NCBI RefSeq assembly: GCF_900101625.1
Contig: NZ_FMYZ01000004.1
Location: 309,571 to 373,570, forward strand
Direction: 5' to 3'
Source of the DNA: Cupriavidus sp. YR651
Lineage (GTDB): Bacteria > Pseudomonadota > Gammaproteobacteria > Burkholderiales > Burkholderiaceae
DNA length: 64,000 bases
Shown here: piece after piece, positions 45,538-53,608 of the stretch
Layout: every line of letters begins with the position of its first letter
Numbering within the stretch: position 1 is the first letter of the stretch
Translations under genes and position numbers: made by a program
Notes under the pieces: model-generated
Told to the model about the DNA's origin: nothing
The model's database searches: none
The model's input: the letters and a program-made list of their open reading frames with translations, nothing else

Positions 45538-46241
45538 CTGAGCATGGACGGCTGCACCGCGCCGATGCCGTGGCGCGGTGCGACGAATGTTCCGGCGCGC
45601 TGAGGCGAGAGGTCGAGCTCGAGCGCCATCTTGACGAGGTCGGCAAACGTGCGTGCCGCCATCTTGCGCATGGCATTGCCCCGGTGGATCTTGATGGTGA
45701 CCTCGCTGATGCCGATCTTGCCGGCGATCTGCTTGTTCATGAGCCCCGAGGCCGCGAGCATCATCACTTCACGCTCACGGTCGCTGAGCGAGGCAAAGCG
45801 GGCGCGCAGGTCATCACCGCATTGCAGCGCATCGCGCTTGCTGCGATCCACCGCAATCGCCGCCGCAACGGCATCGAGCAGGTCCTGATCGCGGAAGGGC
45901 TTGGTCAGGAAGTCCATCGCGCCTGCCTTCATCGCCTTTACCGTCATTTCAATATCGCCATAGCCCGTGATGAACACCACGGGCAGGCAGACGCCGCGCC
46001 GGTTCAGCTCGCGCTGGACATCCAGTCCGTTGGCGCCCTTCAAGCGGACGTCGAGAATCGCGCATCCCGGGACATCCTCGATTCGCGTTGCCAGGAACGC
46101 GTCGGCCGAAAGGAAGGAGCGGGATCGCATGCCCACCGAGCGCAACAGGTCCGCCAGGGCTTCGTTCATGCCCGGATCGTCATCGACGATATACACCAGG
46201 GGTTCGATGGCCTCGCCGTTGTGATAGGGCTTCGATGACAT
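45531..46241 (-). CDS. FixJ-family response regulator
   Basis: A 236-residue regulator. Receiver (about 13-130) with Asp64 (CAILDVRLKGANG), FITGYGD and Lys in FLTKPFRDQD, and LuxR-type helix-turn-helix (LSDREREVMMLAASGLMNKQ). The C-terminal tail (FVAPRHGIGAVQPSMLSY) is longer than in its paralogs at 34638 and 62033. The start at 46241 was chosen because the domain begins soon after; an ATG at 46280 is possible. Its stop overlaps the patatin stop tail-to-tail by 7 bp. No kinase is adjacent. Confidence 0.87.
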   Translation of the reverse strand: MSSKPYHNGEAIEPLVYIVDDDPGMNEALADLLRSVGMRSRSFLSADAFLATRIEDVPGCAILDVRLKGANGLDVQRELNRRGVCLPVVFITGYGDIEMTVKAMKAGAMDFLTKPFRDQDLLDAVAAAIAVDRSKRDALQCGDDLRARFASLSDREREVMMLAASGLMNKQIAGKIGISEVTIKIHRGNAMRKMAARTFADLVKMALELDLSPQRAGTFVAPRHGIGAVQPSMLSY

Positions 46242-46552
46242 GGGCTTCACGGTTTGCTCCGGTTCGTGGCACGGTGCCATCTGCGCGGCATGAGGGGGTT
46301 TGGATGGGTAACACTCATCTCGCTCATCGGTGGCGGGCGCGTGCATCGGGATATTCCGGAAGCCAGTCTAGACAGCTGCGGAACGCCGGACAAGACACGT
46401 GGAGGGGAAGCGGCGTTTCCTTGCGCGCATCAATCGACGCGGTCGCCGGAGGCGAATATGTGAAGGAAGAAAGGGGAGAAGGAGAAAAAAACCGGCACCC
46501 CCACGGGAGGGAGGGGCGCCGGTCAAGGGAGGTGAGGAACTGCCTGGCTTGT
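46242..46552. other. intergenic region holding a terminator
   Basis: A 311-bp gap upstream of the FixJ-like regulator. It contains the minus-strand terminator at 46483-46523 and the regulator's promoter region. No gene is supported. Confidence 0.5.
46483..46523 (-). terminator. Rho-independent terminator for the NDH/cupin/AhpD operon
   Basis: On the minus strand, ACCGGCGCCCC pairs with GGGGGTGCCGGT (one bulge) and is followed by TTTTTTT. It lies about 145 bp after the NDH-like gene's stop, with repeat copy D between, so operon transcripts should run through the repeat before ending here. Confidence 0.8.
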
Positions 46553-46670
46553 TGGAGGCGCTATCAAAATGAAGCGATAGCGGTTCTGGCTAGGCGCGCG
46601 GCCGCAGACAGTACAAGTGGTACGGCAAGGCCGCGCAACGACGCCAGAATCATTTTTATAGTGCCTCTTA
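46553..46670. repeat. dispersed 117-bp repeat, copy D (complete)
   Basis: Nearly identical to copy B in opposite orientation. One end is GGAGGCGCTATCAAAATGAA; the other, read on the minus strand, is TAAGAGGCACTATAAAAATG, and its TAA is the stop codon of the NDH-like gene. It contains no gene of its own. Confidence 0.85.
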
Positions 46671-47873
46671 GTACGTGATATTCGGATTGCCGGCGGCGAG
46701 GGCCTGCTCCCGATCGGCTGCGGGCGGATAGATCCACTGTGTATTGATCAACAGCTTGCGCTCCTTGCCCTCGGCGTGCGTCAGCTTGACCTGCCTGTCC
46801 CAGCCTTCGGTATAGACCGCGCCCCATGCGCCGAGGTCGAGGCAGGTGGCGTAGAACGGCTGGCGGTATTCGATCGTCGGCAATCCCAGCAGATCGGCGG
46901 CAACGTTGTGGCCCGCGAATCGCCCCATGAACAGCGCGTGCTGGCACGACATGAGCGAGTAGTGGTCTTCGTCATCGGTGAGCGCCCGCACGACATCGCC
47001 GGCGCCGAACACATTCTTGGCGCCAATCACGCGAAGGTCGGGGGTCACGTCCAGGCGACCCTGGCGGTCGAGCTGGGGCGAGATCTGCGACGTCAGGCTG
47101 CTGGCGACCATGCCGCCGGTCCAGATCACCGTGCCGGCGTCGATCCGCTCCCCGGTGGCGGTGACCACGCCGGTGGCGTCGACGGAGACGACTCCCGCAC
47201 CCACGCGGGTTTCGATGCCAAGGTGCTCCAGCGCCTCGAGAATGGCCGGGCGCGGACCGGGTCCGAGATCCGGGCCGATGGCGTCGGAACGTTCGATGAC
47301 AACGATGCGCGGACGTACGCTGTCGCCAAGGATGGCGCGGAGGCGCTCCGGCAGTTCCGTTGCCACCTCCAGCCCGGTGAAGCCGCCGCCGACCACCACG
47401 AAGGTATTGCGCGCGGTGGTGTCCGGCTGCGATGCCAGGCCCTCCAGATGCTTGCGCAGCTTGACGGCGTCATCGATCTGATCGACCGCGAATGCATGCT
47501 CCGCCAGACCGGGAAGCGGCGGCCGGAACAGACGGCTGCCGCTGGTCAGTACCAGGCGGTCGTAGCTGACGGACTGCTTCTCGCCGGCCGTCGTGGTGAT
47601 ATCCACGCTATGGTCAGTGGGATGGATGCAATCGACCGTGCCTTCGATGAACTTGACATCGACGGCGTCCAGCAGCGGCAGGAACGGTACTGCCATGTTC
47701 TCGGGGCTCGCTTCGTGCAGACGGGGCCGTACGTGGAGCTCCGGCTTGGGCGAGACCAGGGTGATTTCCACGTTCGAGCTGGCGTGACTCTCCATATCGA
47801 GCACGCGCGCTGCGCCCAGCGCCGACCATAGTCCGGCAAATCCGCCGCCGATAATCAGGATTCTTCGCGTCAT
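46668..47873 (-). CDS. FAD-dependent NADH dehydrogenase-like oxidoreductase (NDH-2 type)
   Basis: A 401-residue flavoprotein. The N-terminal FAD site is IIGGGFAGLW, the second nucleotide site is VVVGGGFTGLEVATELPERL, and FGAGDVVRAL is the C-terminal FAD contact. It fits type-II NADH dehydrogenase or quinone oxidoreductases, passing electrons from NAD(P)H to a quinone. GAGGTAACTGCT precedes the start. It is last in a minus-strand operon with the AhpD-like and cupin genes (67 bp from the cupin). The stop codon lies in repeat D. Confidence 0.88.
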   Translation of the reverse strand: MTRRILIIGGGFAGLWSALGAARVLDMESHASSNVEITLVSPKPELHVRPRLHEASPENMAVPFLPLLDAVDVKFIEGTVDCIHPTDHSVDITTTAGEKQSVSYDRLVLTSGSRLFRPPLPGLAEHAFAVDQIDDAVKLRKHLEGLASQPDTTARNTFVVVGGGFTGLEVATELPERLRAILGDSVRPRIVVIERSDAIGPDLGPGPRPAILEALEHLGIETRVGAGVVSVDATGVVTATGERIDAGTVIWTGGMVASSLTSQISPQLDRQGRLDVTPDLRVIGAKNVFGAGDVVRALTDDEDHYSLMSCQHALFMGRFAGHNVAADLLGLPTIEYRQPFYATCLDLGAWGAVYTEGWDRQVKLTHAEGKERKLLINTQWIYPPAADREQALAAGNPNITY

Positions 47874-47940
47874 AGCAGTTACCTCATGGGATTGGCTTGG
47901 AACTTCGATACTGTCGGCCTCAGGAGAGGCCGGCGGCTGG

Positions 47941-48342
47941 TTACTTCACTGGCGTCAGGATCGGCGCGCCCTTGTTTTTGATCAGAAGCACGATGAACTT
48001 GGCCGGCTTCGTGGTGCTGGCGTTTCGTCCGACGGTATGGATGTCGTTGGGGCCTTCGTGGAAGGTGTCGCCCGGCTTGAGCACGACTTCCTTGCCGCCC
48101 TTGACGCCCATGATGATGCTGCCTTCGAGCACGTAGATGAACCCGTGCGCGTCATGGCGATGCACTGGATCGACGGCCCCGGGCGGATAGTCGACGGCGA
48201 TCATCTGCACTTCCTTGCCGGGATACTCGGGCAGGGGCTCCGTCGTCAGCAGCGTGACGTTTGCCTCGGGCGCGGCCACGGCCGGTGCGGCGGCCATCAG
48301 GCACGACAGCGCGATGGCGGCGGCGGGAAAGAATGTCTTCAT
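47941..48342 (-). CDS. exported cupin-domain protein
   Basis: A 133-residue protein with signal peptide (FFPAAAIALSCLMAAAPAVAAP). The cupin metal motifs are PVHRHDAHGFIYVLEG and PGDTFHEGPNDIH, so the metal ligands are His, His, Glu and a later His. It is closely related to the cupin at 56582-56989. It lies between the AhpD-like gene (4 bp gap) and the NDH-like gene in one operon. Likely periplasmic; the substrate is unknown. Confidence 0.88.
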   Translation of the reverse strand: MKTFFPAAAIALSCLMAAAPAVAAPEANVTLLTTEPLPEYPGKEVQMIAVDYPPGAVDPVHRHDAHGFIYVLEGSIIMGVKGGKEVVLKPGDTFHEGPNDIHTVGRNASTTKPAKFIVLLIKNKGAPILTPVK

Positions 48343-48346
48343 GACG

Positions 48347-48826
48347 TTATTCCAGGTTGGCCTTGTCGAGCCCGAACGCCTTGTCCGACGAACCGGGCAC
48401 CATCCGGAACGCCACGTTCAGGCGGTTCCAGCCGTTGATCGACATGACGAGGAACGTGAGATCCGTGAGTTCTTTCTCGGAGAACTGGGTGCGAACGCGG
48501 TCATAGATCTCGTCCGGCACGCCGTGGGCCGGGATGTTGGTCAGGACTTCGGTCCACGCCAGCGCGGCACGCTCACGAGGGGAGAACAGCGTCGACTCGC
48601 GCCAGATCGCGACATGGTGCAGGCGCAGCTCGCGCTCGCCATGGATCTTGGCCTGCTTGATGTGCATGTCGAGGCAGAACCCACAGCCATTGAGCTGCGA
48701 GGCGCGAATCTCGACGAGACCACGGATGGACTCCTCGATCGGGCCGTTCTGGAGCAGCATGCTGAATTCCAGATACTTCTTGAACAACTCCGGGGATTGC
48801 TGAAGGTAGTTGAGGCGTTGCGTCAT
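48347..48826 (-). CDS. carboxymuconolactone decarboxylase-family (AhpD-like) protein
   Basis: A 159-residue alkylhydroperoxidase-D-like protein. The redox motif CGFCLDMH (Cys48, Cys51, His55) is the active-site signature. AGGAGAGAAC precedes the start. It heads the AhpD/cupin/NDH-like operon. Such proteins reduce peroxides or serve as thiol adaptors, which fits the redox genes around it. The actual reaction is not determinable from sequence. Confidence 0.9.
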   Translation of the reverse strand: MTQRLNYLQQSPELFKKYLEFSMLLQNGPIEESIRGLVEIRASQLNGCGFCLDMHIKQAKIHGERELRLHHVAIWRESTLFSPRERAALAWTEVLTNIPAHGVPDEIYDRVRTQFSEKELTDLTFLVMSINGWNRLNVAFRMVPGSSDKAFGLDKANLE

Positions 48827-49352
48827 GTTCTCTCCTGATGAGCGGGCGGTCGTCGAATTGACAGGACCTGCGTCGGACGATTTGCCGCGGGAACCGCCTG
48901 GACAGAATCGTAGACGTCGACGCCATGCGCCGGTAGTACCGCCAAGGTGCGCACTCTGTTGTCGCATCGGCACCAATCACGGCGCGATGGATGATCGCGT
49001 GATGAGGTCGGTGTGAACGCCCACGATTGGCAGGTCTCGATGCCGATTCGGTGCACGGAATCCACAAGACCGCGATGCGGTGGCGCCGCGGGGTCTCCCT
49101 TGCGGGCGGGCTTCACGATGGGGAGTCAGCAGGCCGCAGTCGCTTTCCGGGCGAAGCCACCAGGAAAGCGTCGTGGGCAGTAGGGACGAGCAACGACCGT
49201 GCTCGCAAGAACACGGTCGCCTGTCTCGCCGACTTGGTCAGTCGGCAATCGTCACGATGCCGTGCATCCCTTGCCGGGCCATCTTTGCATTCGGACGTCA
49301 GTGTTCGGCATGGCGAACAAGTTCCTGGGCGGCATGCCGTCCGCCCTCCACG
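48827..49352. other. intergenic region with hairpin and shared motif
   Basis: A 526-bp gap between the NmrA-like gene's 3' end and the AhpD-like start. It contains the AhpD promoter, the GCACCAATC motif at 48970-48978 and a hairpin (CGACCGTG / CACGGTCG, 49194-49219) without a U-run. No gene is supported. Confidence 0.5.
48970..48978 (+). promoter_or_regulatory. GCACCAATC motif, copy 1
   Basis: GCACCAATC lies about 145 bp upstream of the AhpD-like start, on the opposite strand. The same nine bases occur upstream of the NmrA-like gene (50211) and between the CBS and flavodoxin genes (52018). Confidence 0.35.
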
Positions 49353-50108
49353 CTATGACTTCTGGGACTGGGCGAGCCATGCATCAAGGGTGACGCGTCC
49401 CAGCCGGGCGATGCCCTCCGGTACGAGCGTGCCTTCCTGAAGGTCCGCGCCGAAATAGCGGGACGTGGGGTCCGCCACGACCGTCCGGGCATCGCCAATC
49501 CCCTTGAGGTAGCGTTGCACGAGGGTGCTCATCTCGAATCGTTCCGGCCCGGCGATCTCCACGATGCCATTGACCGGCGCGGCGATGGCGGAATCGGCCA
49601 CGGCGTGCGCGACGTCATCCGAGGCGATGGGCTGGATCAGCGCGGGCGAGAGCCGCACCGTGGTGTCGCCATCCGCGCCGGAATGCGCGATACCGCCGAG
49701 GAATTCCAGGAATTGCGTCGAGCGGACGATCGTGTAGGGAATGCCGGCTTCGCGGATCAGCGCTTCCTGCGCGATCTTGGCGCGGAAGTAGCCGCTCTGC
49801 GCGAGCTTGTCGGTGCCCACCACGGACAGGGCGACATGGTGGCGAACGCCCGCGGCTTTCTCGGCCGCCGCCAGGTTGCGGCCCGATGTCTCGAAGAAGT
49901 TCATGACGGCGGTGTCTTCGAAGGAAGGCGAGTTGGCGACATCGACCACGACCTGCGCGCCCGTGAGGGCTGCCGCCAGGCCTTCACCCGTCAGGGCGTT
50001 GACGCCCGTTTGTGGGGACGCCGCGACGACGTCATGCCCCTGCGCCGCAAGCCGCGCCACGACCTTCTTGCCAATGAGCCCGGTACCGCCGATAACCACG
50101 ATCTTCAT
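49353..50108 (-). CDS. NmrA-like NAD(P)-binding protein
   Basis: A 251-residue Rossmann-fold protein of the atypical SDR type. NAD(P)-binding GGTGLIGKKV at the N-terminus, then VVDVANSPSFEDT, HHVALSVVGTDKLAQSGYFR and RSTQFLEFLGG. GGAGATGCATC precedes the ATG. NmrA-like proteins sense or use NAD(P)H without always being enzymes. It sits among redox genes and is probably monocistronic. Confidence 0.88.
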   Translation of the reverse strand: MKIVVIGGTGLIGKKVVARLAAQGHDVVAASPQTGVNALTGEGLAAALTGAQVVVDVANSPSFEDTAVMNFFETSGRNLAAAEKAAGVRHHVALSVVGTDKLAQSGYFRAKIAQEALIREAGIPYTIVRSTQFLEFLGGIAHSGADGDTTVRLSPALIQPIASDDVAHAVADSAIAAPVNGIVEIAGPERFEMSTLVQRYLKGIGDARTVVADPTSRYFGADLQEGTLVPEGIARLGRVTLDAWLAQSQKS

Positions 50109-50210
50109 GATGCATCTCCGCTGTGGAAGGTGGAACAACACAGCGTCAATGCTAGGTAGCAGCGCAACCGCGCACCAGACCGATGCGGGACCCACGGTGT
50201 TTCCCGTTTG

Positions 50211-50219
50211 GCACCAATC
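50211..50219 (+). promoter_or_regulatory. GCACCAATC motif, copy 2
   Basis: GCACCAATC with upstream GTGTTTCCCGTTTG, about 105 bp upstream of the NmrA-like start. The TTTCC-N6-GCACCAATC arrangement resembles the copy at 52018. Confidence 0.35.
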
Positions 50220-50302
50220 CGTTCGCGGCTGCGCGCAACAGGCAACCGGCTTGCCGTCGACGGCGGAGAAACGGGAGGTGGCTTGGCGGGGAAGGGTGCC
50301 TT

Positions 50303-51274
50303 CTAGCGAATCAGCCGTGCGCGGAATTCGCTGGGCGAAAGCCCAAAGTGGCGTTGAAAGGTCACCCGCATCCGTTCTTCGGTGCCAAAACCGCACTCCT
50401 GGGCGATCTGGTCGACCGGTCGATGCGGGTCCTGGAGCAATCGCCGGGCCGCCTCCACCCGGAAGTGCTCGACGCCCTTGGCCGGCGTGCGGCCGGTCTT
50501 CTGTTTGTAAACCCGGGCGAAATTCCGTGGGCTCATCCCGACGTAATCGGCAAGCTGCTCGACGGAGAGTGCTTCCTTGGACAGGTTCTGGACGATCCAG
50601 AGGTGCAGGCTCTCGAAAACCGGCACCTGCCGGCTCTGCGTGATCAGGATCTCGCTCAACTGGGGCTGCGCGCCCGGCCGCTTCATGAACACGGCAAGTT
50701 CCTTTGCGGTATTCAGGGCGATCTCATGACCGTAGTCGGCCTCCACCATGGCGAGCGCAAGATCGATGCCGGTCGTGACGCCGGCCGAAGTCCACAGGTT
50801 CCGTTGCTGCACGAAGATCGCTTCGGGGTCCAGGTCCACGGTGGGAAACAGGGCGCGAAACCGATCGTGCATGGCCCAGTGGGTCGTCGCGCGCAGGCCG
50901 TCCAGCAGGCCCGCGTACCCCAGCAGGAAGGCGCCGCTACAGACGGAAGCGACACGCCGCACCTTGCCCGATGTGGTGCGCAGCCAGTCGATCAACGCTG
51001 CGGAGTTCTGCGCCACCCGGATGATGTCCGGAGAGCCCGGGACAATGACGGTATCGATCATTCGCGTGTCGAAGGATTCGAGTGCCAGGGTCTGCATCGT
51101 GGTGCCTTCCACTGACGGCACGGCTCCGCCGGACACGCTCACGGTCAGGCAGCAATAGCCGGCCAGGCCGCGTGCGCGGGCGTAGTTCGAGGCGGCCCAG
51201 AACACGGTCTGCGGTCCCGCGAGATCGAGGAGGCTGACGTCCGGATATGCCACGAAAAGCACATTGCGCGGCAT
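50303..51274 (-). CDS. GlxA-family transcriptional regulator (DJ-1/PfpI plus AraC HTH)
   Basis: A 323-residue fusion. An N-terminal DJ-1/PfpI-like domain (about 3-185; nucleophile-elbow Cys in ASVCSGAFLLGYAG) is followed by an AraC-type double helix-turn-helix (about 220-320; LADYVGMSPRNFARVYKQKT, then QIAQECGFGTEERMRVTFQRHF). The start lies 4 bp after the CBS gene stop, so both are in one operon. DJ-1-like domains in this family bind amine- or aldehyde-like effectors; here the ligand is unknown. Confidence 0.9.
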   Translation of the reverse strand: MPRNVLFVAYPDVSLLDLAGPQTVFWAASNYARARGLAGYCCLTVSVSGGAVPSVEGTTMQTLALESFDTRMIDTVIVPGSPDIIRVAQNSAALIDWLRTTSGKVRRVASVCSGAFLLGYAGLLDGLRATTHWAMHDRFRALFPTVDLDPEAIFVQQRNLWTSAGVTTGIDLALAMVEADYGHEIALNTAKELAVFMKRPGAQPQLSEILITQSRQVPVFESLHLWIVQNLSKEALSVEQLADYVGMSPRNFARVYKQKTGRTPAKGVEHFRVEAARRLLQDPHRPVDQIAQECGFGTEERMRVTFQRHFGLSPSEFRARLIR

Positions 51275-51278
51275 GTCG

Positions 51279-51851
51279 TCAATGGTCCCTGAGGCGAGAG
51301 GGGTAGGAGTCAATGCCATGGCAAGGATCGGGAAAATCGGCCGATGGTATGTCATCCCCATATTCTGGCGCAAGGGCGTTTCCACGCTGCATGGCGGCCG
51401 TCGTGCGCCGCATGCCCGAGATCGCCAGCGCGAGGGCCTGGCTTTCCACGATGCCAAGGTAAGCACCGTTGCGCGTCACCACAAACGGGTCCGGGGAGGC
51501 GCGATGCCGCTCGCGTGCGAGTGCCCGGGCGAGCTCCGCCACGTTGGCATCGATACAGAGTGTGTTCGGTGCGCGTGAAACAAACAGCATGCAGTTTTCC
51601 CGGCCAATCGACGCGCGATAGCACGGCAGCCGCACCACGTCGGCGATCAGGTTCCAGCAGATGATGCCGATCGGCCTATCGTCGGCCAGCACGGCGATCG
51701 CCGTGGCGGGGGGATGGTCCGCAAAGATCCGGAGGGCGTCGCCCAGGCATTGCGTGTGCTGGACGCCCGGGATGCGGCGCACGACGGCGTCGAGGAAGAA
51801 TGCGCCATCGAAGCCGCGCGTCGGTTTCACATGCAGGGTGCTTTCACTCAT
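51279..51851 (-). CDS. CBS-domain protein
   Basis: A 190-residue protein with a tandem CBS-like arrangement (about 35-95 and 95-150; ADHPPATAIAVLADDRPIGI and RNGAYLGIVESQALALAISG). Similar modules occur in GGDEF/EAL proteins but no such output domain is present. It is upstream of the GlxA-type gene in an operon. CBS pairs bind adenosine nucleotides, so it may report energy state. Start 51851 is the first with family similarity; the ribosome site is weak. Confidence 0.72.
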   Translation of the reverse strand: MSESTLHVKPTRGFDGAFFLDAVVRRIPGVQHTQCLGDALRIFADHPPATAIAVLADDRPIGIICWNLIADVVRLPCYRASIGRENCMLFVSRAPNTLCIDANVAELARALARERHRASPDPFVVTRNGAYLGIVESQALALAISGMRRTTAAMQRGNALAPEYGDDIPSADFPDPCHGIDSYPSRLRDH

Positions 51852-52017
51852 CGCCGCACCGCAGGCATGGCGGCGTGCCGATGTGCTGACAGATCGAGGT
51901 CGTGAGCTATCTTCATGGGTCTGGGCGTGCGCGATGCGCGGTAACGAACCGGACGCAAGTGTAGAGAGGCCCACTGCGAGGGACAAGACGGCTTGCGTGG
52001 CGGCGGCGTTTCCACTT

Positions 52018-52026
52018 ACGCACCAA
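52018..52026 (+). promoter_or_regulatory. GCACCAATC motif, copy 3
   Basis: GCACCAATC with upstream GCGTTTCCACTTAC, in the 336-bp gap 51852-52187 between the divergent CBS and flavodoxin genes. The gap shows nothing else that can be recognised. Confidence 0.35.
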
Positions 52027-52187
52027 TCGCCGCCCGAGGGCTGCACGGCGCGCCATGAGGGGCCGGCGGTCTGGCAGAAAATCTGGGATCACTGTCATTT
52101 ACGGCGCAAAAGGCTCTCACTAAGATCGGAGCGGGTCGGCAAGTGTGGGGTTCGTGGCCGGCATTAACTCGAATGTGGGATTCTTGA

Positions 52188-52802
52188 ATGAGCAATGCAG
52201 TTCGCGTCGCGGTGATCTATCACAGCGGCTATGGCCACACGCGCAAACAGGCGGAAGCCGTGTGTAACGGTGCAGCAAGCGTGTCGGGGGTGGAGAGCCT
52301 CCTGATCCCGGTGGAGGACATCGGCGCGCATTGGGCTGGCCTCGAATCGGTCGACGCGATCATCTTCGGCACCCCGACTTACATGGGCAGCGCCTCGGCG
52401 CAGTTCAAGGCATTCATGGATGCGTCGTCGCGGACGGTGTTTGCGACGGGCGCGTGGAAGGACAAGATCGCGGCCGGTTTCACCAACGCGGCGTCGCGCT
52501 CGGGTGACAAGCTGAACACGTTGCAGCAGTTGTCGATCTTTGCTGCGCAACTGGGGATGCACTGGGTCAACCTCGGCCTGCCGCCCGGACACAACAGCTC
52601 GACCTCGCACGAGGACACCTTGAACCGCCACAGCTATTTCCTCGGTGCGGCGGCCCAGTCCGACGCGGACACCAGCGCCGACGCCGGTGCAACGCCCGCG
52701 GATCTCAGGACATCAGCCCACCTTGGCGCGCGGGTTGCCGCGGTGGCGCTGCAAATGGCGGCAGGGCGCGCGGCGCTGGCGCAGCACGCCCAGGCGGCAT
52801 AG
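52188..52802 (+). CDS. flavodoxin-fold NAD(P)H:quinone reductase-like protein
   Basis: A 204-residue flavoprotein of the WrbA/flavodoxin type. The FMN-binding loop is YHSGYGHTRKQAEAV, with GTPTYMGSASAQFKAFMD and FTNAASRSGDKLNTL also typical. The C-terminal tail is Ala-rich. It likely reduces quinones with NAD(P)H. It is followed 2 bp later by a histidine kinase, so the two are translationally adjacent, which is an unusual pairing. Confidence 0.88.
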   Translation: MSNAVRVAVIYHSGYGHTRKQAEAVCNGAASVSGVESLLIPVEDIGAHWAGLESVDAIIFGTPTYMGSASAQFKAFMDASSRTVFATGAWKDKIAAGFTNAASRSGDKLNTLQQLSIFAAQLGMHWVNLGLPPGHNSSTSHEDTLNRHSYFLGAAAQSDADTSADAGATPADLRTSAHLGARVAAVALQMAAGRAALAQHAQAA

Positions 52803-52804
52803 CG

Positions 52805-53608
52805 ATGCGCGGCGCGGAAGACGCGGCATCGCCATCCGTCGCCAGCGAAGCATTCGAGTCGGAAGCTGCGCGGCGTGACTTGGTGCACGCCAACCGGCTT
52901 GCCTTGCTGGGCAGGTCCGTCGCGACAATCGTGCATGAAGCGCTGCAGCCCGTTGCCTCGGTGGCGACGCGGGGTCAGGCCGCGCTGCGATGGCTGAGGC
53001 GGGACTCACCGGACGTGCCGGCGGCCATCGCGGCGCTGGAGGCGCTCGTCGAGAATGCGCTGCGCGCGGGCGCGGTGCTGACCGAAGTCAGGTCGATGGC
53101 ATCGCCGACGGCAAAGCCACGGCAGCCGCTGTCGATCCTCACGATGCTGCGCGACACCCTGCAATGGCTCGACCAGGAGCTCCGGCAGAACCAGGTCACG
53201 GTATGGGTGGATGCGCCCGGCGATGACGTGTTCGTCCTGGGCGAGCGGGTCCCGCTCCAGCAGGTGCTGGCGAACCTGGTGATCAACGGCATCGAGGCCA
53301 TGACGGGCAATGCAGCCGCGACGCGGCATCTGTCCATCGGCCTGTCGGTCGAAGGATCGCACGCGGTGATCGCCGTCAGCGATTCGGGTTGCGGCTTCGA
53401 CGCCGCAGCCGCGTCGCGCCTGTTCGATGCGTTCTACACGACCAAGCGCGACGGCATGGGAATCGGCTTGGCGACTTGCCGCCGCATCGTGACGGACCAT
53501 GAAGGCAGCCTCGCGGCCGAGCGCCGGCCGGAAGGCGGCGCCCGGTTCGTGGTTCGCCTGCCGTGCATGACGGCGCGTCACGCCGCGTGCTGCGCCGCCG
53601 CGAGGTAG
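52805..53608 (+). CDS. short histidine kinase without sensor domain
   Basis: A 267-residue kinase made only of HisKA and HATPase regions. The H-box is IVHEALQPVAS (His44), where most relatives have HEVNQP or HEIxQP. Nucleotide-binding boxes are NLVINGIEAM, SDSGCGFDA and TKRDGMGIGLATCRRIV. There is no membrane or PAS domain, so any input must come from a partner. The adjacent flavodoxin gene, 2 bp upstream, is the obvious candidate. It overlaps the TrxR-like gene tail-to-tail by 31 bp. No regulator is adjacent. Confidence 0.85.
   Translation: MRGAEDAASPSVASEAFESEAARRDLVHANRLALLGRSVATIVHEALQPVASVATRGQAALRWLRRDSPDVPAAIAALEALVENALRAGAVLTEVRSMASPTAKPRQPLSILTMLRDTLQWLDQELRQNQVTVWVDAPGDDVFVLGERVPLQQVLANLVINGIEAMTGNAAATRHLSIGLSVEGSHAVIAVSDSGCGFDAAAASRLFDAFYTTKRDGMGIGLATCRRIVTDHEGSLAAERRPEGGARFVVRLPCMTARHAACCAAAR

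Noticed and set aside
49194..49219. Hairpin CGACCGTG/CACGGTCG as a small RNA or terminator
   Set aside because: It has no U-run and no promoter could be seen; kept only as a structure within the intergenic note.
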